64,000 bases of DNA, taken from assembly GCF_019880245.1 (NCBI RefSeq), contig NZ_CP082286.1, positions 2,188,521 through 2,252,520 on the forward strand, written 5' to 3'. The notes under the pieces were generated by a model that saw only the letters and a list, made by a program, of their open reading frames with translations, was not told the DNA's origin and did no database searches. A program made the position numbers and the translations under genes. The stretch is from Halobaculum roseum. Lineage in GTDB: Archaea; Halobacteriota; Halobacteria; Halobacteriales; Haloferacaceae. Positions 48,932 through 57,601 of the stretch are shown piece after piece (the stretch's first letter is position 1; each line of letters starts with the position of its first letter).

Positions 48932-49951
48932 CTATTCTTCCCCCAATCTGACACGCGGGTCGAGGTACCCGTACAGGAGGTCCACGACGAAATTGGCGCT
49001 CACGAACGCCACGCCGACGACGATAGTGACGCCGACGATGGCGTTGAAATCCTGATAGAGGATGGACTCCACTCCGTACCGAGCCATCCCCGGCCACGCG
49101 AACACGATCTCCACGAGGAACGCGTTGCCCAGCAGGAACCCGAACGCGAGTCCGATAACCGTAAGCGAACTCGTGAACGCGTTGCGGAGCATGTACTTGT
49201 ACTCGATGAGGTTGTTCGGAAGCCCGTACGCCCGCGCAGCCAGTACGTAGTCCTTGCGCTGTTCGTCGATCATGTCCGAGCGAATGAGTCGCATCACCTG
49301 CGCCAGCGTCGCCAGTCCGAGCGCGAACGAGGGCAATACCAGATGTGTTGCCGCATCCACGAACGTCCCGAACTGACCCGCGATCAGGCTGTCGACGAGG
49401 TACAGATGGGTGACCGCCGGTGGTGGCGCGACGCCGTCACTGAGCCGACCTGACAGTGGAAGCAACCCGAGCGACACCACGAAGATGATCTGCAACACGA
49501 TAGCCACCCAGAATCGAGGCATCGACACGCCGAACAGGGCGGTGATACGTGAGACGTGATCCTGCCAGCGGTCCTTGTTCGTGCCCGCAATAACGCCGAA
49601 CGGGATCGCGAGCAGGACCGCGAACACCAGTGTCACGACCGTGAGCTCGAACGTCGCGGGGAGGCGTGCGATGATGTCGTTGAATACGTTGTTGTTCGTC
49701 CGTAGCGACATCCCCCACTCACCCTGCAGGACGCCTATCAGCCAATCGACGTACTGGACCGGCAACGGCTGATCGAGGCCCATTTCGGCCCGCAACGCCT
49801 GGACCTGCTGATCGCTCGCCTCCGGTCCGAGCGCGAGGCGGACTGGATCCCCCGGAATGACCCGGGAGATGACGAAGATGAGCACGGAGAGCCCGAACAC
49901 AACGGGAACGGACTGGAGTGCTCGCCGAGCGAGGTAGTCAACGTATGACAT
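48932..49951 (-). CDS. dppB: DppB-type ABC transporter permease
   Basis: 339 residues with six hydrophobic segments: LARRALQSVPVVFGLSVLIFVIS at the start is the family N-terminus (R-R-x2-Q-x-V-P), then IPGDPVRLALGPEAS, LGMDQPLPVQYVDW-type sequence (here MGLDQPLPVQYVDWL), and the EAA loop DYVLAARAYGLPNNLIEYKYML. It pairs with DppC. The start lies 52 bases after the dppA stop. Confidence 0.93.
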   Translation of the reverse strand: MSYVDYLARRALQSVPVVFGLSVLIFVISRVIPGDPVRLALGPEASDQQVQALRAEMGLDQPLPVQYVDWLIGVLQGEWGMSLRTNNNVFNDIIARLPATFELTVVTLVFAVLLAIPFGVIAGTNKDRWQDHVSRITALFGVSMPRFWVAIVLQIIFVVSLGLLPLSGRLSDGVAPPPAVTHLYLVDSLIAGQFGTFVDAATHLVLPSFALGLATLAQVMRLIRSDMIDEQRKDYVLAARAYGLPNNLIEYKYMLRNAFTSSLTVIGLAFGFLLGNAFLVEIVFAWPGMARYGVESILYQDFNAIVGVTIVVGVAFVSANFVVDLLYGYLDPRVRLGEE

Positions 49952-50003
49952 TGTGTGTGCGTAGTGGTGTACACAACTGCACGCAACTGGGAGGCGACAC
50001 GAG

Positions 50004-51692
50004 CTAGTTCGCCCGGCCGTCGCCGTCGCGATGCATCGAATGCACGTCCCAGTCGAAGGACATCACGCCCTGGTATTCCCAGCCACCAACGTTTTCGTTG
50101 ATGCCGATGCGGTAGGGCGGGTTGGCGATGTAGACGCTGGGCATTCCCTCGACGACAAGCTCCTGGGCCTCCCGATACCGGTCGAGACGCTCCTGAAGAT
50201 CGGTCGTGCCCCGGGCCTCTTCCAGTACCGAGGTTATCTCGTCGGTCGTGTAGAACGACTGAGAGATGTACGACCCGAACGACGACGGGTGGTACATCAG
50301 ATACGTGTGGCTGTCGGGCGACGGCATCTTCGCGGTGTGGAAGATGTTCGTCATGTGGGCGGTCTCCTCCGGATCGGTTGCGCGATCGGTGATCGTGGCC
50401 CACTGCTGGGGGTTGATCTCGACCTCGATCCCCAGCTCACTGAGACCGGATTGGTTGAGCAGACCGATCTGACGCTGCAGCTCCGTCCCGGCGACCACCA
50501 CGTGTTCGAGGCCGATCTCGTTGATCTCCTCTACCGTGTAATCCGACTGATCAAGGAACTCTTGGGCCCGCTCGAGGTCCTGCGACATCGGCGAGAGATC
50601 GCCGTTGTGTCCGGCCATCTCGCGAGGAACCGGACCCGCAGCGACCGCGCCGCCGCCGATGATATCGTTGACCGCGCTTTCGTAATCGAAGGCGTACGCG
50701 ATAGCCTTCCGAACGTTGACGTCGTCCGTCGGCGCCTTCTGCGTGTTCAGCGGGAGGTGGAACAACTGGAGCTGCGGCACCTCCGGGACCCGCACGTTGG
50801 ACATCGAGTCCATCTCCTCGTAGGCCTGCGTCCCCATGTACTGGTCCGTCATGTCACCGTTCCCCTCACGCATCGTGTTGATGATGGTCGACTGCTCGGT
50901 GATGACCGTCGACCGGAACGTGTCGAAGCTGTTGTCGTCCCAGCCCTTCCAGTAGTCCTCGTAGGCCGTCGTCTCGATGGACGTGCCCTGACTCCAGTTC
51001 TCGAGTTCGTATGCCCCCGAGCCGGCGGAGTTGTCTTGAAGGTAGGCGTTGCCGTAGTCGCCGTCCTGTTCGTTCTCTTGGACGACGGCACTGTTGACGA
51101 TGTAAAATTGGACGAACGTCGCGAGCGCCGGACCGTACGCTTGGCTGAATTCGAACGCTACCGTCCGCTCGTCTCTGGCGGTTACGTCCGAGGGGTCGAT
51201 GTAATCGAGCCAGAAGGACGAGTATCCCGCCTCCATGTTGAGCATCCGGCGCATGGAGTAGACGACGTCCTCAGCCGTCATGTTCGATCCATCCGTGAAT
51301 GTCACATCGTCCCGAATGGTGAACACCCACGTCGAGCCGCCATCTTCGGTCTCCCAACTATCGGCGATATGATTGGTGGGTTCGAGCGATTCGGGGTCGA
51401 CGGTGACGAACTCGTCGTAGAGGTTTTGAGCGGCTAACCCCTGCGTGTAGTCCACCTGTTCAGCCGGGTCGAGGGTCCCGAATACCTGGCCGGCGATGAA
51501 GTGGAAGTCGTTCGTTCCGTCACCACCATCGTTCTGTTGTTGAGAGCTCCCGGAATCATCCGAGTCTGCAGTTGTATCTCCCGTTTGGTTGGTTTGGTCA
51601 CCACTTCCGGCACAGCCAGCGAGCACAACGCCGGTCGAACCTGCGCCCACTAACTTGAGGAACCGCCGACGATCTGTGTTGCTAGTCCCCAT
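50004..51692 (-). CDS. dppA: DppA-type (SBP family 5) substrate-binding lipoprotein
   Basis: 562 residues. The signal is MGTSNTDRRRFLKLVGAGST, with twin arginines, then a lipobox (VLAGC) and a Ser/Asp/Gln linker. The family-5 motifs FGTLDPAEQVDYTQGLAAQN, LADSWE-like IADSWETEDGGSTWVFTIRD, VTFTDGSNMTAEDVVYSMRR and APTDDVNVRKAIAYAFDYES follow. It captures the ligand (oligopeptides, glycosides, or amide-like compounds) outside the cell and delivers it to DppBC. First gene of the 13-gene operon, with a TATA box 27 bases upstream. Confidence 0.93.
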   Translation of the reverse strand: MGTSNTDRRRFLKLVGAGSTGVVLAGCAGSGDQTNQTGDTTADSDDSGSSQQQNDGGDGTNDFHFIAGQVFGTLDPAEQVDYTQGLAAQNLYDEFVTVDPESLEPTNHIADSWETEDGGSTWVFTIRDDVTFTDGSNMTAEDVVYSMRRMLNMEAGYSSFWLDYIDPSDVTARDERTVAFEFSQAYGPALATFVQFYIVNSAVVQENEQDGDYGNAYLQDNSAGSGAYELENWSQGTSIETTAYEDYWKGWDDNSFDTFRSTVITEQSTIINTMREGNGDMTDQYMGTQAYEEMDSMSNVRVPEVPQLQLFHLPLNTQKAPTDDVNVRKAIAYAFDYESAVNDIIGGGAVAAGPVPREMAGHNGDLSPMSQDLERAQEFLDQSDYTVEEINEIGLEHVVVAGTELQRQIGLLNQSGLSELGIEVEINPQQWATITDRATDPEETAHMTNIFHTAKMPSPDSHTYLMYHPSSFGSYISQSFYTTDEITSVLEEARGTTDLQERLDRYREAQELVVEGMPSVYIANPPYRIGINENVGGWEYQGVMSFDWDVHSMHRDGDGRAN

Positions 51693-51714
51693 GTCTAACG
51701 GACACATACCAATA

Positions 51715-51724
51715 TGTTATAAAT
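51715..51724 (-). promoter_or_regulatory. TATA box of the dpp operon
   Basis: Minus strand CATTTATAAC is centred about 27 bases before the ATG at 51692, the best leaderless promoter in this part of the window. The DNA beyond (51725-51800) is AT-rich and could hold Lrp-type sites. Confidence 0.7.
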
Positions 51725-51939
51725 GCTTCGCAGAATGTAGTTTATTCGGGCGTGAGATGTGGTAAATCAATTACTAAAACTTGAATCACAACCATTATGC
51801 AAGTATGATCGTAGAAACACGTCTCGCTGCCTCCGATTCGACCACGGTATTCTGTAGGGGCAACAACATGACTGGTCGCGAGCCCAGCGCAGAAAAGCTG
51901 TCGAGCAACTGTTTTGTCATCGCCCTTTGAATCGCACGA

Positions 51940-52419
51940 CTACTGGATAAATAGCTCCGGTGTGTCGTGGAAAAACACGAATTCCCGGGATTTATTTAGA
52001 TCAGTGACAGTCGTATGCAGTACGTCCGAGTCCTGGACATCGTCGACAAATTGTATGTCGACAGCCGGGTCGTAGTACACTGGATAGAAGACCGCTCGCT
52101 CGAACGTCGTCGATTTCAGAATAATGAGGAACAGGTTCACCTCGTCGGCCGCTGCCTGGTGCGTCTCGTACTCGTCGAACTCACTGTCGTCCTCGCCCAC
52201 GAACTCGGACAGTGCATCGAGTTCCGAGTCCGGTACCGTAAGTCTGAATGCTGGGTTCGAATCGTCCTCAGCCGGCTGTGGAACGACATCGCCAGGGTGG
52301 AGAACGAGTGTCTCCCAGCCCTCCGCATCGTACTCTTGTGTGAGTCGCTCGATCTCATCGGTCATCTCATCCCACCGAACCAGCGCCTTGTTCATCCGAT
52401 TAAACTTGTCTCGGCTCAT
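51940..52419 (-). CDS. Haloarchaeal hypothetical protein
   Basis: 159 residues: MSRDKFNRMNKALVRWDEMT, EIERLTQEYDAEGWETLVLH, PGDVVPQPAEDDSNPAFRLT in the first half, then FLIILKSTTFERAVFYPVYYD and DVLHTTVTDLNKSREFVFFH. The N-terminal helix followed by an alpha/beta domain with W-E-T-x-x-x-x-P-G-D-V recurs in haloarchaea, but I do not know a function. The ATG at 52419 is preferred to one 24 bases upstream (MLDFGSRK). No operon partner; it lies between the dpp promoter and the MBL-fold gene. Confidence 0.72.
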   Translation of the reverse strand: MSRDKFNRMNKALVRWDEMTDEIERLTQEYDAEGWETLVLHPGDVVPQPAEDDSNPAFRLTVPDSELDALSEFVGEDDSEFDEYETHQAAADEVNLFLIILKSTTFERAVFYPVYYDPAVDIQFVDDVQDSDVLHTTVTDLNKSREFVFFHDTPELFIQ

Positions 52420-52704
52420 CTTCCTAGAGCCAAAATCTAACACCTAAAACGCCTTGCCCATGTGTGAGCAAGTGTTCGAATAAGAATTGGAGATGAGCGG
52501 GCGTGTTTTAAATTATCAGCGGACAACGTATGATATCCAGCGGATCCCCTGCCGGGCAACCACCGCGGGATGACTGTGTGAAGCGCCACGTCCTCGACAG
52601 TCCGCTGCCTGTGGCGGCGAGATCTACTGAAGGTCATAGGGTCGATACTCCTCCAACGGGCCCCACCGGACACGTTTTGTAGGGCCTCACCGAAGGAGAA
52701 ACAA

Positions 52705-54156
52705 ATGCATCGACACTGGCACATCGCCCTCGTCGCCGTGGTCATCCTCCTCGCGGGCTGTACCGGGGGAACGCCGGGTGCCACTGTCGACACCGAGTCG
52801 CCAGTGTCGCCGTCGCCTACAGCATCCGCCACGGCTCAGTCACAGGCCCCGTCTCCCGAGGGAACGATGGAGATCCACTTCATCAACGTGGGGCAGTCTG
52901 CGAGCACGCTCATCATCGGGCCCACGGGCGAGACGATGCTCATCGACACGGGCGATTTCCGCACCGACGGCGAGCACGTCCTCGCGTATCTCAAAGCGAA
53001 CGATATCGAGCGAGTCGACCATCTCGTCGTCACCCACAACGACGCCGACCACATCGGGGGGAACGCCGCTGTGATCGAGTATCTCGAAACCGAGGGTGAG
53101 GGGGTCGGCGCCGTGTACGACCCCGGGATCGCCGCGAGCACGCAGACGTACGAGGCGTATCTCGACGCCGTCGAAGAGTACGATGTCACGCTGTATGAAG
53201 TGCGTGAGGGTGACCAACTCCCGTTCGAGGGCGTCGAGACCCGCGTGCTCGGGCCGCCCGATCCCTATCTGGATGTCGACGGCCGCAACGAGAACGGCAT
53301 CGTGCTCCACCTCACGTTCGGGCAGACGAGTTTCCTCCACACGGGTGACGCCGAGGAGCGCCAGGAGGAGTACCTCGTCGACGAGTACGGCGCCTCGCTC
53401 AACGCGACCGTGTACAAGGCGGGCCATCACGGGAGCGATAGCAGTTCCAGTAGCGAGCTACTGGATCTCGTCTCGCCGAAGGTCACGGTGATCTCGAGTG
53501 CGTACGACTCGCAGTACGGCCATCCGCATGAGGTCGTGCTCGAACGGTTCGCCGAACGCTCGATTCCGGCGTATTGGACGGCAACCCACGGGACCGTCGT
53601 CCTCGAAAGCAACGGCTCGGCGGTCACAGTCAAGACCCAAGCCCGTGCCCCGACGAACCCCCTCGAACTCCGCGAAGGGGACCCGATCGAACCGGGGACG
53701 ACGACACCCGTCGAGGACCGCGCTGTGATTGCCGCTGCGGACGGAGGCGTCCAAACGGTCACCCCGGGTACGACCCCGACCGCGACACCCATGGCGACGG
53801 CTACCGACGGCGGAACTGACTCCGGTGCGCTCGTGCTCGCCGAGGTCCACGCGGACGCGGAGGGCGACGATCGAGAGAACCTGAACGACGAGTACGTCGT
53901 CTTCGAGAACACCGGCGACAGTACGCTGGATCTCTCCGGGTGGACGGTCGCGGACAGCGCCGACCACGTGTACACGGTGCCCGAGGGGACGACGCTTGCA
54001 CCCGGCGCTCAGATCACCCTCCACACGGGGAGTGGCTCGGACACCGACACGGACCTCTACTGGGGCGCATCTGCACCGGTCTGGAACAATGGTGGGGATA
54101 CAGTAACGGTCCGAACGGAGGATGAGACGATCGTGCTGCAGGAGGAGTACACCTAA
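52705..54156 (+). CDS. Secreted metallo-beta-lactamase-fold hydrolase with C-terminal lamin-tail domain
   Basis: 483 residues. A lipoprotein signal (MHRHWHIALVAVVILLAGC) and Ser/Thr/Pro linker precede an MBL-fold domain at ~residues 55-310 resembling the ComEC C-terminal domain: MEIHFINVGQSASTLIIGP, VTHNDADHIGGN (the H-x-D-x-D-H metal motif, here HNDADH), SFLHTGDAEERQ and YKAGHHGSDSSSS. A lamin-tail-like beta domain ends it (LVLAEVHADAEGDDRENLND, EYVVFENTGDSTLDLSGWTV). It is likely an extracellular nuclease or phosphodiesterase. Its stop overlaps the DUF3006 gene start. Confidence 0.9.
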   Translation: MHRHWHIALVAVVILLAGCTGGTPGATVDTESPVSPSPTASATAQSQAPSPEGTMEIHFINVGQSASTLIIGPTGETMLIDTGDFRTDGEHVLAYLKANDIERVDHLVVTHNDADHIGGNAAVIEYLETEGEGVGAVYDPGIAASTQTYEAYLDAVEEYDVTLYEVREGDQLPFEGVETRVLGPPDPYLDVDGRNENGIVLHLTFGQTSFLHTGDAEERQEEYLVDEYGASLNATVYKAGHHGSDSSSSSELLDLVSPKVTVISSAYDSQYGHPHEVVLERFAERSIPAYWTATHGTVVLESNGSAVTVKTQARAPTNPLELREGDPIEPGTTTPVEDRAVIAAADGGVQTVTPGTTPTATPMATATDGGTDSGALVLAEVHADAEGDDRENLNDEYVVFENTGDSTLDLSGWTVADSADHVYTVPEGTTLAPGAQITLHTGSGSDTDTDLYWGASAPVWNNGGDTVTVRTEDETIVLQEEYT

Positions 54157-54464
54157 TGACGGATGATACCGCCGACGTTCCCGACGGGAGGCACACGGCA
54201 GTGGTCGATCGCTTCGAGGGCGACCTCGCCGTGCTGGAGGTGACGACACCGGATGGGCTTCGAGAGTTCGTCGTCGACGAGCAGGAGCTGCCCGAGGATG
54301 GCCGACACCAGGATGCCGTCCTCGAAGTAACGGTGAAATCGCAGGAGCTGGTGGACGCCATCTACAACGAGCGGGAGACCGAGTCGCGAGCGGGGTCGGC
54401 ACAAGATCGGTTCGACCAACTCTCGAATCGGCTCGGGTCGGAGCGTTCAGACGACCACTCGTGA
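54156..54464 (+). CDS. DUF3006-family protein
   Basis: 102 residues: HTAVVDRFEGDLAVLEVTTP is the DUF3006 core (x-V-D-R-F-E-x-x-x-A-V-L-x), followed by FVVDEQELPEDGRHQDAVLE and VTVKSQELVDAIYNERETE. Proteins of this family often accompany ComEC-like MBL hydrolases, as here, where the ATG shares its A with the preceding TAA. The role is unknown; it may modulate the hydrolase. Confidence 0.85.
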   Translation: MTDDTADVPDGRHTAVVDRFEGDLAVLEVTTPDGLREFVVDEQELPEDGRHQDAVLEVTVKSQELVDAIYNERETESRAGSAQDRFDQLSNRLGSERSDDHS

Positions 54465-54525
54465 ATCGCCTTGGTAAGGACCGAGCCTCCCCGTGATTTC
54501 TCCTCTCTACAACATTGTTGAAGCA

Positions 54526-55926
54526 TTAATTGTCTGAATAGTCGTACTCCGCTTCCAGTGACTCGCAGAAGATCGAATCGATCTCGGTGACGAGGTCGTT
54601 GTTGTCGCCGATGAGATCGACGTACGCCGTCTCGAGCGCATCGATGTACGCGGTGAAGAAGTCCCGATCCTCGGCGTCGATGTCGTACGGGACAACGATC
54701 TTGTCTTTCTTGTTGCCAGTGATCGTCGCCCGCCCGGGGAGCGCCTCGGCGATCTGGGGTTCGTTGGCGTCGAATGTCCTGGAGAACGTGTCGATGAACC
54801 GCTGATCGTTCGCCCCCATATTCCGGAAGTACACCTTCAGCGTCCGCTCGCCGATGGCGAGATCCCTGTTTCGCCCCAGTCGGTGGTGAAAGCCGATCCG
54901 GACGTCGTTGCGGTCGTCGGGACGGCTCTGAATCGTCCCCCCGAGATCATCGAGGTGTCGCCACCACCCGTCTTTGAAGATCATCCCCCAGTCTGAGCTG
55001 TTCGAACGGAAGTTCCACGGTTCGGCATCACCCCCCGTCCGAGTGAGGATGAACCGGGTGACCTGTTCGTCGTCGTGATTCGGCACCGAGCCGTGGCCGT
55101 CTTCTGCAAGGGCGTTCCCGAGCCTGGCGCCCCACTCGCCAGTAAACCGGTCCCACGCCTCGTCAAAGGTGTCGGTAACGTCGCTGATAGCATCGTAGTG
55201 GTCGAGAAACAGTGCGATCTTCTCTCGCTCGTTCTCCTGGTGTTCGGTCATGCCGGTGATGTTCGCGATGTCGTCGGTGAACTCGTGCAGCTGTGCGACC
55301 GTCCGCTGTGATAGCCGCGAGCCGTTGTCGAGGATGAACGGGTTCAGCACGTCCCGACACAACTCCTCCCACGTCCAGTTGGAGAACTCGGGCTCGTTGG
55401 CGGTGGGTCGATCCCGTGGACGGAGATAGACGTAGTACGCTCCAGACTCGTAGGTTTCCTGGGGATCACCGCCGAGGTGCGTCACATCGCGGTAGTAGAA
55501 TTGCGTCTGGGTGTCCTCGGCGCCGAATTTCAATTCGACCATGAGGAACCACTCGTTGGGAACCTCGATGAGGAGATCAACGATCCCTGAAGACACCACG
55601 GTGCCGTCTTCTTCTTCTTGGGTTACCCTGGCCTGTTCGTCGACGACGATGTCGGAGAGGTCGTACGTGTCCTCCTGAAACCCACACTCCGCAGGCAAGC
55701 CGTTGAGAAACGTACGGAGGAGGTCTGAGTCCATTCCATGTGGCTCCTCCGGGTCAAGGAGGTACTTGAGGAACCGATTGACATACACCTCGGCCTTTCG
55801 CTGCGTTCCGAGCGAGTATTCGATGACGCTCATCAGGGTCCGCGGGGATTCGGGAACGGCGGTCATCTGCTCCCAGCGGTGCTGAACCGTGTCGAGTTCC
55901 TCGCTCAGTGTCTGATCGGGGCCCAT
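54526..55926 (-). CDS. PD-(D/E)XK nuclease-superfamily protein
   Basis: 466 residues. Near residues 110-135, SGIVDLLIEVPNEWFLMVELKFGAED gives an Asp, then Glu-x-Lys 15 residues later (VDLLIE / VELK), the core of PD-(D/E)XK folds, with a downstream Gln-rich helix (TQTQFYYRDVTHLG) as in this superfamily. The N-terminal SVIEYSLGTQRKAEVYVNRF, with FLKYLLDPEEPHG, is a shared lead-in of a family of stand-alone PD-(D/E)XK proteins found in defence islands. The C-terminal ~250 residues have no recognised domain. It may be a defence nuclease. Confidence 0.75.
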   Translation of the reverse strand: MGPDQTLSEELDTVQHRWEQMTAVPESPRTLMSVIEYSLGTQRKAEVYVNRFLKYLLDPEEPHGMDSDLLRTFLNGLPAECGFQEDTYDLSDIVVDEQARVTQEEEDGTVVSSGIVDLLIEVPNEWFLMVELKFGAEDTQTQFYYRDVTHLGGDPQETYESGAYYVYLRPRDRPTANEPEFSNWTWEELCRDVLNPFILDNGSRLSQRTVAQLHEFTDDIANITGMTEHQENEREKIALFLDHYDAISDVTDTFDEAWDRFTGEWGARLGNALAEDGHGSVPNHDDEQVTRFILTRTGGDAEPWNFRSNSSDWGMIFKDGWWRHLDDLGGTIQSRPDDRNDVRIGFHHRLGRNRDLAIGERTLKVYFRNMGANDQRFIDTFSRTFDANEPQIAEALPGRATITGNKKDKIVVPYDIDAEDRDFFTAYIDALETAYVDLIGDNNDLVTEIDSIFCESLEAEYDYSDN

Positions 55927-56038
55927 CGGATGTTCACTCGAATAACCTGATTGTCACGTGACTTAACGTTGGCCGGCGGAGGAATGCACCCGAACACTGG
56001 TTTGGAGAGGCTTGGAGATGGCGGATTCCCCACTGTAA

Positions 56039-56673
56039 TATTATCGCGCTTTCGATACGGATCTAACTTTCTCAGAGTACGACGCTGCAGACAAGAAGGC
56101 AGCCTGGAATCGCGGCAACAGCGGCGCCGCGATCGCGACCGCAGTGCGAGAGCTCGGGCTTGCAGATCGCGTTGGTGACGCAGCGAGCGACCAGCTCGTC
56201 GTTGCCCACGAGCACGACCGATTCCGTGGGCGTGGGCTTCGACCCTTCGCTGCCGCCGCACTCCGGATCGACAGCATCGTGGCCGGACTCGCACGACTGT
56301 TGTGTCGGATCGCTGCCGCACTCGATGTCAATGAACTCGCTGCCCGAGAGGCGGTCAAACAACTGCAGGGGACGGGCGAGGTACCGCTCGAGCTCACGGA
56401 TGTTGAGACGGTGCTCATCCAACTGTGCTTCGAAGCAGATCCACCCGACGCTGTGGCGACGGAGGCGTTCGCTTGTCTCGAAGCACTCGACGATGCGGGC
56501 ATGACGATCAACCGATCACGGGCATGAATCGCCGCCGCGTGTCTCGTGTACGCGTACGATCAGGTCGAACTCGCCTCATCACCAATACACGAGGAGATCG
56601 CCACGATGGCGGGGACAATCATGACACGTACACGCGTCGCGATGAACTGGAGGCTGTCCTCGAGGCGGAGTGA
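56039..56673 (+). pseudogene. Decayed TFB-like (transcription factor B) gene
   Basis: The frame from 56039 reads as a cyclin-fold protein: YYRAFDTDLTFSEYDAADKK, GAAIATAVRELGLADRVGDA, FRGRGLRPFAAAALRIDSIV, resembling the first cyclin repeat of TFB, then a second repeat ending ALDDAGMTINRSRA. A TGA at 56525 interrupts it, yet the same frame continues as IAAACLVYAYDQVELASSPI, the typical start of the last TFB helix bundle. A frame change near 56620 is then needed to reach YTRRDELEAVLEAE (TGA 56671). No start codon or N-terminal zinc ribbon is found. At least three defects, so it is not functional. Confidence 0.7.
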
Positions 56674-56693
56674 TGAGATGAGTTGGACGTCAG

Positions 56694-57030
56694 TCAATTA
56701 GCCTCGATTTCAAACCGGACACCGTCGAGCACCTGAGCGTCTGAAATGCTGATCTGCCATCACTGGGCAGCGACAACCTGGCGGACAGTTTCCATACCCA
56801 TCCCGTTTCCTTCCGTCTCGTCTTTTGTGAGAATCCCGGTTTGAATACGTCTTCACGGTCCGCAGGATCAATACCGTGGCCGTCATCCTGGTAGTTGAAT
56901 CCGTCCTCAGTCTCGCTGATGTGTACTTGGATTTTCTCCTGGGAGTTCAGTACTCCACGTGGCTGCGCGGTGGTGTGAGTGCTCCGAATCAATGGCCTCC
57001 AGAGTCTACAGTTAGACCTGGAGGGTGCGC
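56694..57030 (-). pseudogene. Remnant of a histidine-kinase ATPase domain
   Basis: The minus strand encodes pieces of a HATPase_c domain: VHISETEDGFNYQDDGHGID (G1/N box, D-D-G-H-G-I), PADREDVFKPGF, then in another frame ILTKDETEGNGMGMETVRQV (G2 box, G-N-G-M-G), a stop at 56760-56762, and finally ISDAQVLDGVRFEIEA with TGA at 56694-56696. One frameshift near 56838 and one in-frame stop separate the pieces. The start and sensor part are absent. It is convergent with the TFB-like pseudogene, so this corner of the window is decaying. Confidence 0.65.
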
Positions 57031-57601
57031 TGGTAACTCACATCAGGCGGGCGCTGAGGAATCAAACAAGCAATGAGATATATCTAATTTCTAGTATATA
57101 CTATAATTTGTTAATTCGGATATCGTGAACCATTCTAGACGGTTGTACGGTGGCCAAAAATCATTCCTACAGGTCCCCCGGGTGCAAATCGAGAATAAAG
57201 GCTTTTAGCGGCTACAGAACTATAGAATTTGATTTCTGTCCCAAAGCGTCGTCGAAGTGCATAGAAATAGTTAATATTCAAAAATAGACCCTTCAATAAT
57301 TGTGGCGTGGCTTGGTATCGGTACACCCTCATCACAAGTTCCGTGACCCATGTAATCGCAGCTCGAGTGCTACACCCAGAAAAATTTATATCTGGATTAT
57401 TATGGTAGCACTATTATATCAGACTTCAATAAATTTAGAGAACGGTTTCGATAGGACCGGTTTCAAGCACGACACGAAGTCGGTGGTACCCCTAGAGACG
57501 CCGCAATGGTTGTCGCAGTGAGTCGTGCTCGCGACGGGTTCAAAACCGAGGTCGGTGGGGAGTGGTTCGTGCGGGGGTGGTCGGGCGTGGTGGCGCCTTG
57601 G
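57031..57601. other. AT-rich stretch without a supported gene
   Basis: About 570 bases with marked AT content (for example around 57070-57115 and 57390-57430, where TATATC, TATATACTATAA and TTATATC runs occur) and only short open frames with no motifs. Candidate TATA boxes exist on both strands but lead to no gene. It separates the decayed TFB/kinase genes from the SMC-like gene. Confidence 0.45.

Noticed and set aside
57135-57521. Short frames in the AT-rich stretch before the SMC-like gene
   Set aside because: No motif, no GC3 bias and no consistent promoter/start pair.
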